A stretch of 15,023 bases of DNA, taken from DATHGT01 sp035317605 (GTDB taxonomy: Bacteria; Methylomirabilota; Methylomirabilia; Rokubacteriales; CSP1-6). The DNA is taken from assembly GCA_035317605.1 (NCBI GenBank), contig DATHGT010000345.1, positions 1 to 15,023 on the forward strand, in the 5' to 3' direction. Under the pieces are notes generated by a model. That model was given only the letters and a program-made list of their open reading frames with translations, was not told where the DNA came from and ran no database searches. The position numbers and the translations under genes are program-made. Positions 4,743 through 12,360 of the stretch are shown piece by piece; the stretch's first letter is position 1; each line of letters begins with the position of its first letter.

Positions 4743-7125
4743 TCTCGAGGAGCGGGCGAGCTTCCGGCGGAGCAAAACTGCGGGCACGACTGGTCGCCTG
4801 CTCGGTTCCATGGGCGTCGCCTTGGGCCTTCAGCGCGCGAGCCAGGACGGCCCACGCCACCCACTCCCGGGGCTCCCGCGCCAGTGCCTGCTCCGCCGTC
4901 CGGCGGGCTCGCAGAGGATCCCCGCTTTCGAGCCAGACCCACGCAGACTGAGCCAGGAGCCGTGGGTCGTCCGGTCGCAGCTGGAGCGCCACCGCGAATG
5001 CGTCACGGCTCGTCGCCAATTGGCTCGGCTGGCCCGTTCGGGCTTCGGCGAAGGCGATCTGCGCCCTCAGCGCCCACGAGCCGGGCCCGCCGACAGCGTG
5101 GTTTCGTGCCTGCCGGAGCAGGGCGTCGGCCTCCTGGAGGAAGGCGACTCGGCGGGAAGGCAGGCTCTCGGCCGTGGCCAGTCTCAGCGCTGTGTAGGCC
5201 GCCGACTCGGCGGGCATTGGCAGCCAGGGCGCCAGCGCCGTGGAGCGCCGGAATTCTTCGTACGCCTCGGACAGTTGCCCAGCGATCCCGCGGCGCACGC
5301 CGTTCGCATATGCCATCGAGGCAAACAGCCATCGAGTGGTGGCCCACCCGATCAGCAACGTCACGAGCACGGCGGCGACCAGCGCCGCGCTCCACCACCG
5401 GGTGCGTGATTTCGCTTCGCGAGAGGCCCTTCCAGGAACCACGGCCGGTGTCCACGGGGGGGACGTCAAGAGTGCGGTCGCCACCCAGAACAACAGCAGT
5501 GGCACGGGCGTCTCCATTCCCACCTGCCCTTCGGCGACGTGTCCTAGAATCGCACCGAGCGCGCCGACACGGATCGCCTTCTCGCCGGGACCGGAGCTGG
5601 AACGAAGACGCAGCGCGCCGACGATGACAATGGCCCCGAACAGCAGCGTCCACAGCGCGACTCCGACGATTCCCTCCGTGACCAAACGATCGAGAAGGAC
5701 GTTGTGAGAGCGGTCGAAGACGTAGCGCGCGTACCACCCTTCTCCCGAAGCCGACAGCTTCCCCGCGAACGGCGCGGTCAGCGGCTCGAGGACAACCAGC
5801 TGCGTCTCCGGTCCGTAGCCGATGAGGCTCCGCCATCCCGGCGCGACCCCCGGGATCACGGAAGCCCCGTGCAGCTGGCGGCGCCAGCCGTCGGAGATCC
5901 CGTTCCAGAGCTGGAGACGAACCCATCCCGGCGATCCTTGCTTGACGTTCGTGATGTCGCCGAGACGGCTCAGCAGCCGCACCTTCCCGAATCGAGCGAT
6001 CGGAGACCCCGGCACGTTGAGCAGCACGAGGAACGCGACGAGGGCCACCGCCCCGAGACCCGTGGCCATGAGGGTCTTCCACGCCCGGTAGCGAGCCAGC
6101 AACGCGAAGCCGGTCACGCCGACTCCGACCAGGATCCCGATGAAGGCTCCGCGCCCCTGCGAGACCAGGACGACGAGCACCTGGCCGGCGAGTAGGCTCA
6201 CCAGCAGCGAGGCCGTCATCGCCGTATCGGTAGGGGCCTGGACATCGTCCGCGCGCAGTCGAAAGGCCAGGGCACCCAGCACACCCCAGGGAACCAGCGC
6301 CCACCAGACGGTCGGCCAGCGCGACCCCAGGGCGATCAGCGCAACGGCGCCCAATATCCAGACCATTGCTGTCAGAACGCGTCGCCACTGAGCGGCGGTC
6401 GCCGGTGCCCAGCGCCCCGAGTCCGACCGCTCGCGAAACGCCCACTCCAGGCGGGCGATCGTGAGGGGAACGAGCACGACGAGATAGCTGCCGAGAAAGA
6501 CGTGGGTCCCGAAGGTCGAGCGGATCGTCAGGGTTCGCACCGCAGGATCCCAAGCCTTGGGCAACGGATCCCACCCCACGGCTTGGCCCAGCGCCAGCAG
6601 GCAAACCGGTACGCTGCCCAGCAGCGCGATGTCGATGACCCAGCGGATGGCCCGGGGCGTACGACACTCCGTGCGAATCAAGAAAAACGACGAGGCGGAA
6701 AGCGCGATCGTCAGCAGGCCCGCGCCGCGGCCAAAGATCCCGAACACGCTTTGGGCGGGAGCCACCGAGGCCAGCGTGGCGACGAGAGACCAGGCAGTAC
6801 ACACGAGCACGATCCCGCACACGACGCGGTCACCGACGTCCGGCGCCGACGAGCCGGCGACGGAACGCCAGCGCGCGCCGGCGATCCACGCGAGCCCGGT
6901 CAGCGCCACGAGGATCGAGAGCGCCCACGCCTTGGGATCGTCGTAGGGCCCCATCGGAGAATCGAGCACGGCCAACGGCACACCGAGGAGCACCGATGCC
7001 AAGCCCGTGCGCACGACCGCCGGCGACGTGCTCGCCCGAGGATGGGCGCCCGCGGCCGCGGTGGCGTGGGCACGCCGGCCGGGGCTCCGCGGCGTGCGCT
7101 CACGCGTCATCGGTGAGGTCGCCAC
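4729..7125 (-). CDS. O-antigen ligase/polymerase-like membrane protein with C-terminal TPR region
   Basis: A 798-residue protein starting at GTG 7125 (GAGG just upstream); ATG 7110 is an alternative five codons in. After a basic, disordered first 38 residues there are about a dozen hydrophobic segments between residues 40 and 600. The large extracytoplasmic loop (about 372-470) and the next helix carry DRSHNVLLDRLVTEGIVGV at 471-489, the conserved Wzy_C/WaaL signature whose His474 is the usual key residue; SQGRGAF near 322-328 supplies the conserved Arg. Such enzymes transfer or polymerise undecaprenyl-diphosphate-linked glycans on the outer face of the inner membrane. Residues 600-798 after the last helix are helical repeats of TPR type (LSEAYEEFRRSTALAPWLP, RDAFAVALQLRPDDPRLLAQ, ARRTAEQALAREPREWVAWA), expected in the periplasm as a partner-binding module. 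Whether it acts as ligase, polymerase or protein glycosyltransferase cannot be read from sequence. Confidence 0.88.
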   Translation of the reverse strand: MATSPMTRERTPRSPGRRAHATAAAGAHPRASTSPAVVRTGLASVLLGVPLAVLDSPMGPYDDPKAWALSILVALTGLAWIAGARWRSVAGSSAPDVGDRVVCGIVLVCTAWSLVATLASVAPAQSVFGIFGRGAGLLTIALSASSFFLIRTECRTPRAIRWVIDIALLGSVPVCLLALGQAVGWDPLPKAWDPAVRTLTIRSTFGTHVFLGSYLVVLVPLTIARLEWAFRERSDSGRWAPATAAQWRRVLTAMVWILGAVALIALGSRWPTVWWALVPWGVLGALAFRLRADDVQAPTDTAMTASLLVSLLAGQVLVVLVSQGRGAFIGILVGVGVTGFALLARYRAWKTLMATGLGAVALVAFLVLLNVPGSPIARFGKVRLLSRLGDITNVKQGSPGWVRLQLWNGISDGWRRQLHGASVIPGVAPGWRSLIGYGPETQLVVLEPLTAPFAGKLSASGEGWYARYVFDRSHNVLLDRLVTEGIVGVALWTLLFGAIVIVGALRLRSSSGPGEKAIRVGALGAILGHVAEGQVGMETPVPLLLFWVATALLTSPPWTPAVVPGRASREAKSRTRWWSAALVAAVLVTLLIGWATTRWLFASMAYANGVRRGIAGQLSEAYEEFRRSTALAPWLPMPAESAAYTALRLATAESLPSRRVAFLQEADALLRQARNHAVGGPGSWALRAQIAFAEARTGQPSQLATSRDAFAVALQLRPDDPRLLAQSAWVWLESGDPLRARRTAEQALAREPREWVAWAVLARALKAQGDAHGTEQATSRARSFAPPEARPLLESLLR

Positions 7126-7195
7126 GCCTCGTCATACCTCGGAATCCACCAGCCGCGCGGCGACGGAGCCACGCGGACCCTTCGCAGACGAAGCC

Positions 7196-9457
7196 TCACG
7201 GAAGGATCAGCCAGGCTCCATCGCCAGAGCGCCACACGGTGATGTTCCTCTTGCCGTCGCCGTCGAAATCGGCTGGCACCGGCAGGTCGCCGGACGCTCC
7301 CCACGCCTGTTGCAGGAACCCGAGACGCGATCGGAAGACGAGCCAGGTGCCGTCACTGGTGCGGCGGACCGCCAGGTCGGCTTGGCCGTCGCCGTCGTAG
7401 TCCGCCGGCACCGGAACGTCGCCAAGGCCGAAGGCGGCGGGAGCGCCGAAGAGGAGGGTACGGAAGCCGGTCGCACTGCCGAAGACGAACCACTCCCCCG
7501 TGGCCTGGCGGTAGACAGCGAGGTCCGCCTTGCGATCGCCGTCGTAGTCGGCCGGCACGGGCCTGTCGCCGACGCCGAGGACGGAGGGAGCGCCGAAGAC
7601 GAGCGTACGAAAGCCGGTGGCGCTCCCGAAGATCAGCCATTCCCCGGTGGCCTGGCGGTAGACGGCGAGATCCGCCTTGCCGTCGCCGTCGTAGTCGGCG
7701 GGCACGGGCGTATCGCCGAGACCGAGGACGGAGGGAGCCCCGAACACGAGCGTGCGGAAACCGCTGGCGGTACCGAAGATCAACCATTCCCCGGTCGCCG
7801 CGCGATACAGGGCCAGGTCGGTCTTGCCGTCGCCGTCGTAGTCCGCGGGCACGGGGATGTCTCCGAAGCCGCTCGAGGCCGGGGAACCAAACACCACAGT
7901 CTGCGGGCCGGTGGCGCTGCCTTGGATCAACCACTGTCCGGTGCTCGGGCGGTAGACGGCCGGATCCGCCTTGCCATCCCCGTCGTAGTCGGCAGGGACC
8001 GGAATGTCGCCGACGGTTCCCAACAGCACGTTCGGGGGCGGTGGCGGGGGAACCCCTCCCAGGGCCGCCAAGGCCTCGGCGATCCGGATGCGCGGCTTGG
8101 TGACGTTTCCCCCGGGCCGGCTGTCCGTGATCGGCACCCCAGTCTGCTGGAGCGCAGTCAGCAGCGTGCTCACCGAAGCCGTCGGGGCGGCTTGTTTGAG
8201 CACCGCGAAGGCGCCGGTCACGTGCGGGGCCGCCATGGAGGTTCCGCTGGACGTCATCCACAGGCCTCCGGGATAGGACGACAGGATGTTCCCACCGGGG
8301 GCCCAGAGCGACATGAAGGACGCGGCGTTCGAGGAGGGCCACACCACGTCATCTTTGCCCGTATTGCCGACGCTCACCGCCGTCGAGACGCACGCCGGAG
8401 CGGTCGTCCACGCCACGCCGCTGCTGTTACCGGTCGCGATCACGGTCGCGATGCCGACCGAGCGCAGGTTGTCGATGGCCGGCTTCGCCGGATCGTTGTC
8501 GCAGTTGAAGAAGTTCAACCCGCCCCCGACGCTCACGTTGACGGACGAGAACGCATACTGCGCGCGGAGGCTGTACACGCGCTCGAGGCCCTTCATGATG
8601 TCAGAGTTAAAGGTTGTCAGACATGGTGGCGGCGCCCCCCCGCACACCGACGGAACGACGCCCCGCGAGAACACCTGCACGGCCATCAGGCGGGCGCCCT
8701 TGGCCACCCCCGAGTAGGACACGCCGGCCCCCGCGCCGTTGCCCGCCGCGATCCCGGCCACATGGGTGCCGTGCCAGCACGTGGGAATGCTCACGGGGCA
8801 GTTGACGGCGGCCCCCGCCCCGGTTTGCTCGGACTGTCCGTTGGGGCAGAACGACGTCGTCTGGCCGACGGAATTGGTCGAGTAACACGCTTCTTCGACG
8901 ACCTTCCCGGCGAGGAAGGGGTGCGTCTTGTCGACGCCGGTGTCGAGGACGGCGATGACCTGGCCAGTGCCGTCGAAGCCCTGACTCCACGCCGCGTCGC
9001 CCCCGATGAGCGGAACGCTCTGGGGCAGGAGTGGCTCGTACCTCGCGTCCTCCACGACACGCCGGACGTCGGCCGTCGCCGTTTCGAGCTCCCGCACGGC
9101 GTCGGGCTCGACCTCGAGCACCAGGTAGGGAACCGTCTCGAACCGATGCAGGACGGTGAACGCGCGGCCCTGAAGCCGCGAGAGCACACGCGACTGGGCG
9201 AAGGCGAGGCTCGTCCGCTGCGAGAGGACCTCGGCCCAGGTGGGCAACGCGCCTTCGGCGACGAAGGCGCTGGGCAGTTGCACCTCGACGATGACGCGGG
9301 TCCGCCCGCTGATCGTGACCTCGTCTCTGACCTGCTGGGAAACGAAGACGGTGTCGGCGCGGGCCGGACGGGGCGTCAGCGCGCGCCAGGGCGCGAGGAC
9401 GAACAAGACGAGCAACCCCGCGGCGAGCGGAAGCGTGACGATCTTCGAACCCAGCAT
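7196..9457 (-). CDS. secreted S8 (subtilisin-family) serine peptidase with FG-GAP/VCBS-type repeats
   Basis: A 753-residue protein from ATG 9457 with GGAGGAGGGTGAG upstream. Order: signal peptide (1-34, ARA|D); an I9-like inhibitory prodomain (about 53-143, with TRVIVEVQLPS and VPYLVLEVEPDAVRELE); the S8 catalytic domain (about 150-470); a Pro-rich linker (470-476); and six repeats to the end. The catalytic triad is complete: Asp172 in AVLDTGVD, His229 in HGTHVAGIAAG, Ser407 in GTSMAAPHVTG, with oxyanion Asn344 in IATGN. Eight cysteines between 191 and 356 suggest disulfides outside the cytoplasm. The repeats carry DYDGDGKAD calcium-binding-type loops and end flush with the C-terminus, without an obvious membrane or sorting anchor. 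It is expected to be self-processed and extracellular or surface-held. It sits between polysaccharide genes with its own candidate promoter, so co-regulation with them is uncertain. Confidence 0.95.
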   Translation of the reverse strand: MLGSKIVTLPLAAGLLVLFVLAPWRALTPRPARADTVFVSQQVRDEVTISGRTRVIVEVQLPSAFVAEGALPTWAEVLSQRTSLAFAQSRVLSRLQGRAFTVLHRFETVPYLVLEVEPDAVRELETATADVRRVVEDARYEPLLPQSVPLIGGDAAWSQGFDGTGQVIAVLDTGVDKTHPFLAGKVVEEACYSTNSVGQTTSFCPNGQSEQTGAGAAVNCPVSIPTCWHGTHVAGIAAGNGAGAGVSYSGVAKGARLMAVQVFSRGVVPSVCGGAPPPCLTTFNSDIMKGLERVYSLRAQYAFSSVNVSVGGGLNFFNCDNDPAKPAIDNLRSVGIATVIATGNSSGVAWTTAPACVSTAVSVGNTGKDDVVWPSSNAASFMSLWAPGGNILSSYPGGLWMTSSGTSMAAPHVTGAFAVLKQAAPTASVSTLLTALQQTGVPITDSRPGGNVTKPRIRIAEALAALGGVPPPPPPNVLLGTVGDIPVPADYDGDGKADPAVYRPSTGQWLIQGSATGPQTVVFGSPASSGFGDIPVPADYDGDGKTDLALYRAATGEWLIFGTASGFRTLVFGAPSVLGLGDTPVPADYDGDGKADLAVYRQATGEWLIFGSATGFRTLVFGAPSVLGVGDRPVPADYDGDRKADLAVYRQATGEWFVFGSATGFRTLLFGAPAAFGLGDVPVPADYDGDGQADLAVRRTSDGTWLVFRSRLGFLQQAWGASGDLPVPADFDGDGKRNITVWRSGDGAWLILP
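7199..8008 (-). repeat. six tandem FG-GAP/VCBS-type repeats, mostly 147 bp per unit
   Basis: The C-terminal 270 codons of the subtilisin gene repeat with a 49-codon period. Units begin at 8008, 7861, 7714, 7567, 7420 and 7288; the fifth is shortened to 44 codons and the sixth is a partial 30-codon unit. Each has the plan VPADYDGDGKADLAVYR-x-ATGEWLIFG-x-ATGFRTLVFGAP. Units 3 and 4 are almost identical, which points to recent duplication. Unit 4 has DGDRK in place of DGDGK, and unit 6 has DFDGDGKRN, so two calcium loops are altered. Such repeats usually form beta-propeller-like blades; six units could close one propeller. Confidence 0.92.
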
Positions 9458-9558
9458 CAGCGACTCACCCTCCTCCAGTCATGCGCCGGGCGCCGTCGTG
9501 CCGAAAGTGGAGCGGATCACGTCGGACGGGGCGATGGCATCGAACGAACGACCCTGCG

Positions 9559-9587
9559 AGTGTGTTTCGCGGCCAGGGAAATGTCAA
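9559..9587 (-). promoter_or_regulatory. candidate sigma70-type promoter of the subtilisin gene
   Basis: In the 187-base gap before the peptidase, the minus strand has a perfect TTGACA (9587-9582), an exact 17-base spacer, and CACACT (9564-9559), which matches the -10 consensus at three of six positions. A start near 9552 would leave a leader of about 95 nt to ATG 9457. No clear terminator for the preceding sugar transferase gene was found in the same gap, so readthrough is also possible. Confidence 0.42.
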
Positions 9588-9644
9588 TGTTCCGGGGCGC
9601 GTGTCGGCGCGGCCGAGACCCCGACGCCGGTCGCGGGCCGATGG

Positions 9645-11060
9645 TCAGGAGGCGCCGGTCCCAGACACGACGACCGGGAGCGTGCGGGCCAGAATCTTGA
9701 GGTCGAGGGCGAGCGACCACTGGTCGACGTAGAGCAGGTCCATGCGCATCCACTCGTCGAAATCCACCATGTTGCGACCACCGACCTGCCAGAGCCCCGT
9801 GATCCCCGGCCGCATGGCCAGCCGGCGGCGCTGCGCGCCCTTGATCCGGCTCGCTTCGTAGAGCGGCAACGGCCGCGGTCCCACCAGACTCATCTCGCCC
9901 TTGAGGACGTTGACGAATTGCGGCAGCTCGTCCAGCGACAGCCTGCGGAGGAACCCGCCGACGGCGGTCAACCGCGGGTCGTCGGAGGCCTTGAAGACCG
10001 GCCCGCTCATCTCGTTCAGATGCGCGACCTGGTCGCGAAAGTCCTCGGCGCCCGCAACCATCGTGCGGAACTTGTACATGCGGAAGCGGCGGCCGTGGAA
10101 CCCCGCGCGCTCTTGCTGGAAGATCACCGGGCCCGGTGACGTCAGCTTGATCACCGCCGCCACCATCACCAGCAGCGGGAGCGTCGACAGGAGGAGGACG
10201 CCCGCGCCCACCACATCGAGCAGCCGCTTGGCGGCCAGCACGCTCTGGCGCGTCAGGGTGGCGGAGAATCCGTAGAACGGCAGAGTGAACAGCTCCTCGA
10301 CGAAGGGGTGCGCCTGGGCCGGCCGGTAGAGATCGACGAGGACACGCGTGTCGACCCCGAAGCTGTCGCAGACCTCCAGCGCATCGGTGATCTCTTCGAG
10401 GCGAGACAGCGGCACCGCGAAGAACACCTCGTCGACCACGGTGTCGCTCTGTAGAATTTCCTGGAGCTCGGACCGGCAGCCGATCACCGGCACGTCGCGC
10501 ACCGCCTGCTGGGAATCGGAGGCACTCATGCTGACGCAGCCCCGGATGAGCCAGGCGGCCTCCGGATACTCGCGCAGGGCGTCGATGACCCGCTCCGCCC
10601 GCTCGTCGGTGCCGACGACCAGGGCGACGCGGGCCCAGCGGCCGTCCCGCCGGGCGCGCCGGAGCCAGGCGGCGATCAGCACGCGCTCGGCCACGAGCGC
10701 GAAGGCGCTCACGCCGGCGAACAGGGCGAGCATGCTGCGATTGATCTCGCTCTGCTTGACCAGGAACAGGGCGGCCATGATCAGCACGAAGCCGAGTGTG
10801 CAGACGCGGGTGGCGAGCCAGGCCCGCGACCGGACCGTCCACCTCACCCCGTACCCGCCGAGGGCGGCCAGGAGCCCCAGCCACACCGGCATGATCAACG
10901 CGAGCAGCCACACGTAGTAGCCGGGCGGCCCGGCCGCGCGCCCCAACGGCCGATCGAGCAGCACGCGTAACTCGTAGGCGAGGGCGAAGGAGATCAGCAG
11001 GGCCAGCCCGTCGGTCAGGAGGAGCCGCACGGCCCACCCGGCGCGCCGCTTACCGAGCAT
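9645..11060 (-). CDS. polyprenyl-phosphate (undecaprenyl-phosphate) sugar phosphotransferase, initiating glycosyltransferase
   Basis: A 471-residue protein from ATG 11060, preceded by GGGAGGGGAAGG; the frame opens earlier but this start has the ribosome-binding site. Four or so N-terminal membrane helices (about 12-135) lead to a Rossmann-like middle domain (VALVVGTDERAERVID at 145-160), a further hydrophobic segment (283-305), and the catalytic bacterial sugar transferase domain. The latter shows KRLLDVVGAGVLL (279-291), FQQERAGFHGRRFRMYKFRTM (about 315-334), the catalytic LSLDELPQFVNVLKGEMSLVGPRP (Asp377-Glu378) and RPGITGLWQVGGRN (417-430). This is the full architecture of the WcaJ/WbaP-type long family, which transfers a sugar 1-phosphate from a nucleotide sugar to undecaprenyl phosphate at the inner membrane and starts each repeat unit. 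The donor sugar cannot be told from sequence. It overlaps the upstream glycosyltransferase gene by 11 bases, so the two are coupled. Confidence 0.95.
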   Translation of the reverse strand: MLGKRRAGWAVRLLLTDGLALLISFALAYELRVLLDRPLGRAAGPPGYYVWLLALIMPVWLGLLAALGGYGVRWTVRSRAWLATRVCTLGFVLIMAALFLVKQSEINRSMLALFAGVSAFALVAERVLIAAWLRRARRDGRWARVALVVGTDERAERVIDALREYPEAAWLIRGCVSMSASDSQQAVRDVPVIGCRSELQEILQSDTVVDEVFFAVPLSRLEEITDALEVCDSFGVDTRVLVDLYRPAQAHPFVEELFTLPFYGFSATLTRQSVLAAKRLLDVVGAGVLLLSTLPLLVMVAAVIKLTSPGPVIFQQERAGFHGRRFRMYKFRTMVAGAEDFRDQVAHLNEMSGPVFKASDDPRLTAVGGFLRRLSLDELPQFVNVLKGEMSLVGPRPLPLYEASRIKGAQRRRLAMRPGITGLWQVGGRNMVDFDEWMRMDLLYVDQWSLALDLKILARTLPVVVSGTGAS

Positions 11061-12183
11061 CCTTCCCCTCCCGCAGCACCTCACGAAAGAGCCGCTCGTA
11101 GCTGTCCGTCACATCACTCCAGGAATAGTGGCGGCGGATCCGGTCGAGCCCGCGGCGTCCCTGGGCCGACGTCCGCGCCGGGTCCTTCAGCAGGACCTCG
11201 AGCACACTCCGCAGGCCGATCGCTCCCATCGTGCCATCGTAACTGAAGCCGGCGTCTCCCACCGTTTCCAGGTTTTCCGGGGTGTCGTTGACCACCACGC
11301 AGCGTTCGGCCGCCATGGCCTCGAGCAGCGCGGGATGGGTTCCCCCAACTTCCGAGGTCTCCACGAAGCAGTAGGCGTTCGAGAGCAGCTCACGATACCC
11401 GTCGCCGAAGAGGTAACCGGTGAAGACCACACGAGGGTCGGTGGTGGCCCGGAGGCGGCGGATGTACTCATCACTATAGGGGGCGTCTCCGACGATCACG
11501 CATCGCCAGTCGGTGGCCAGACCCTCGAAGGCCTCCACGAGATGTTGCGCGCAGTTCTCCGGGACCAGCCGGCCCACGAACAGGACGTAGCGGCCCGGGG
11601 TCAGACCGAAGCGGGCCAGCTGGGGGCCGGAAGGGACGGCGACGGGCTCGGCGCCGTACGCGATGAAGGTCGAGGCCGTGCCCCAACGTTCGCGATAGTA
11701 CTGCTGGACCCGTCGCGAATCGGTCACCACCCGGTGGGGAAAGCGCGCCGCCCACCGCTCGCACGTGCGGATGTACAGACGGGCCAGCCGTCCCCACTTC
11801 TTGCGCCGCGAATCGAGGCCGTCGACGTTGAGCACCACGCGCTGTCCGGCGACCCGCGGGATCCAGGTGACCGGACTGTTGCCCACGTTGAAATAGAGCG
11901 CGACGTCGTAGCGCCGGACGAGGGCGTGGAGCGACGACAGCAGGGTGTGGACGATGGTGTCGAGATGCTTGGTGCGGATGGTGGGCAGCTTCACCAGCCG
12001 CATGCCCCGGTACGACGGCTCCGGATGCGAGACGTGGGGCACCCGACAGTACACCGTCACCTCGTGTCCGCGGGTGGCGAGCCGGCTGCCCAACTCCTCG
12101 GCGCACGTCTCGAATCCACTATAGGCGGCAGGGACACCGCGCGTGCCCAGCAGGGCGATACGCAACCGTGGGGGCTCGGTCAT
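11050..12183 (-). CDS. GT4-type glycosyltransferase with DUF1972 N-terminus, possibly rhamnosyltransferase-like
   Basis: A 377-residue cytoplasmic enzyme from ATG 12183; the ribosome-binding site is weak, and the longer frame to GTG 12231 has none. The N-terminal Rossmann half opens with RIALLGTRGVPAAYSGFETCAEELGSRL (residues 8-35; GTRG and YSGFET are diagnostic of DUF1972 proteins). The C-terminal GT-B half has YVLFVGRLVPENCAQHLVEAF (199-219), VIVGDAPY and the nucleotide-sugar pocket EVGGTHPALLEAMAAERCVV (278-297). The latter replaces the classical EX7E spacing with an E-x9-E arrangement that is usual in this subfamily. Family members add rhamnose or other sugars during capsule and exopolysaccharide repeat assembly; the donor here is unknown. 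The gene overlaps the initiating transferase and follows a 177-base gap, so it probably starts a two-gene unit. Confidence 0.9.
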   Translation of the reverse strand: MTEPPRLRIALLGTRGVPAAYSGFETCAEELGSRLATRGHEVTVYCRVPHVSHPEPSYRGMRLVKLPTIRTKHLDTIVHTLLSSLHALVRRYDVALYFNVGNSPVTWIPRVAGQRVVLNVDGLDSRRKKWGRLARLYIRTCERWAARFPHRVVTDSRRVQQYYRERWGTASTFIAYGAEPVAVPSGPQLARFGLTPGRYVLFVGRLVPENCAQHLVEAFEGLATDWRCVIVGDAPYSDEYIRRLRATTDPRVVFTGYLFGDGYRELLSNAYCFVETSEVGGTHPALLEAMAAERCVVVNDTPENLETVGDAGFSYDGTMGAIGLRSVLEVLLKDPARTSAQGRRGLDRIRRHYSWSDVTDSYERLFREVLREGKDAR

Positions 12184-12260
12184 CGTTGCGGGATGCAGCC
12201 GGGACGCCGGCGGTGGCCCGGAACAACCCACCGCGCGCCGGAAATGACGCGTTCGAGCAC

Positions 12261-12282
12261 TCTCAGAACCGTCTCAGAAACG
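12261..12282 (-). repeat. tandem 11-bp direct repeat upstream of the GT4 gene
   Basis: TCTCAGAACCG (12261-12271) and TCTCAGAAACG (12272-12282) differ at one position and abut exactly. On the minus strand this reads CGTTTCTGAGA-CGGTTCTGAGA, a TTCTGAGA repeat with an 11-base period, about 80-100 bases upstream of the GT4 start codon. An 11-bp period puts both copies on one helix face, as in PhoB/OmpR-family response regulator sites. The rest of the 177-base gap (12184-12360) shows no gene, no clear terminator and no good promoter match. Confidence 0.4.
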
Positions 12283-12360
12283 TCGACCGATCCATCGCGA
12301 TGCCGACGCCGACGGTACCATACCGAGCGACCAAACGCCAAGTCTCCCCTCGCCGCCCGA

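Noticed and set aside
7180..7193. CTTCG-CAGA-CGAAG hairpin after the subtilisin stop codon as a terminator
   Set aside because: The stem is only 5 bp and has no T run on the minus strand, so it would not terminate transcription.
7007..9700. Open plus-strand frame of 897 codons opposite the subtilisin gene, with its own apparent repeats
   Set aside because: The repeats are the mirror image of the FG-GAP/VCBS-type units on the minus strand. No ribosome-binding site or domain is visible, and the minus-strand peptidase has a full catalytic triad.
11050..12183. Loss of the classical EX7E motif in the GT4 enzyme as a sign of inactivation
   Set aside because: The EVGGTHPALLEAM form is usual for DUF1972-type family members, so the change is a subfamily trait and not damage.
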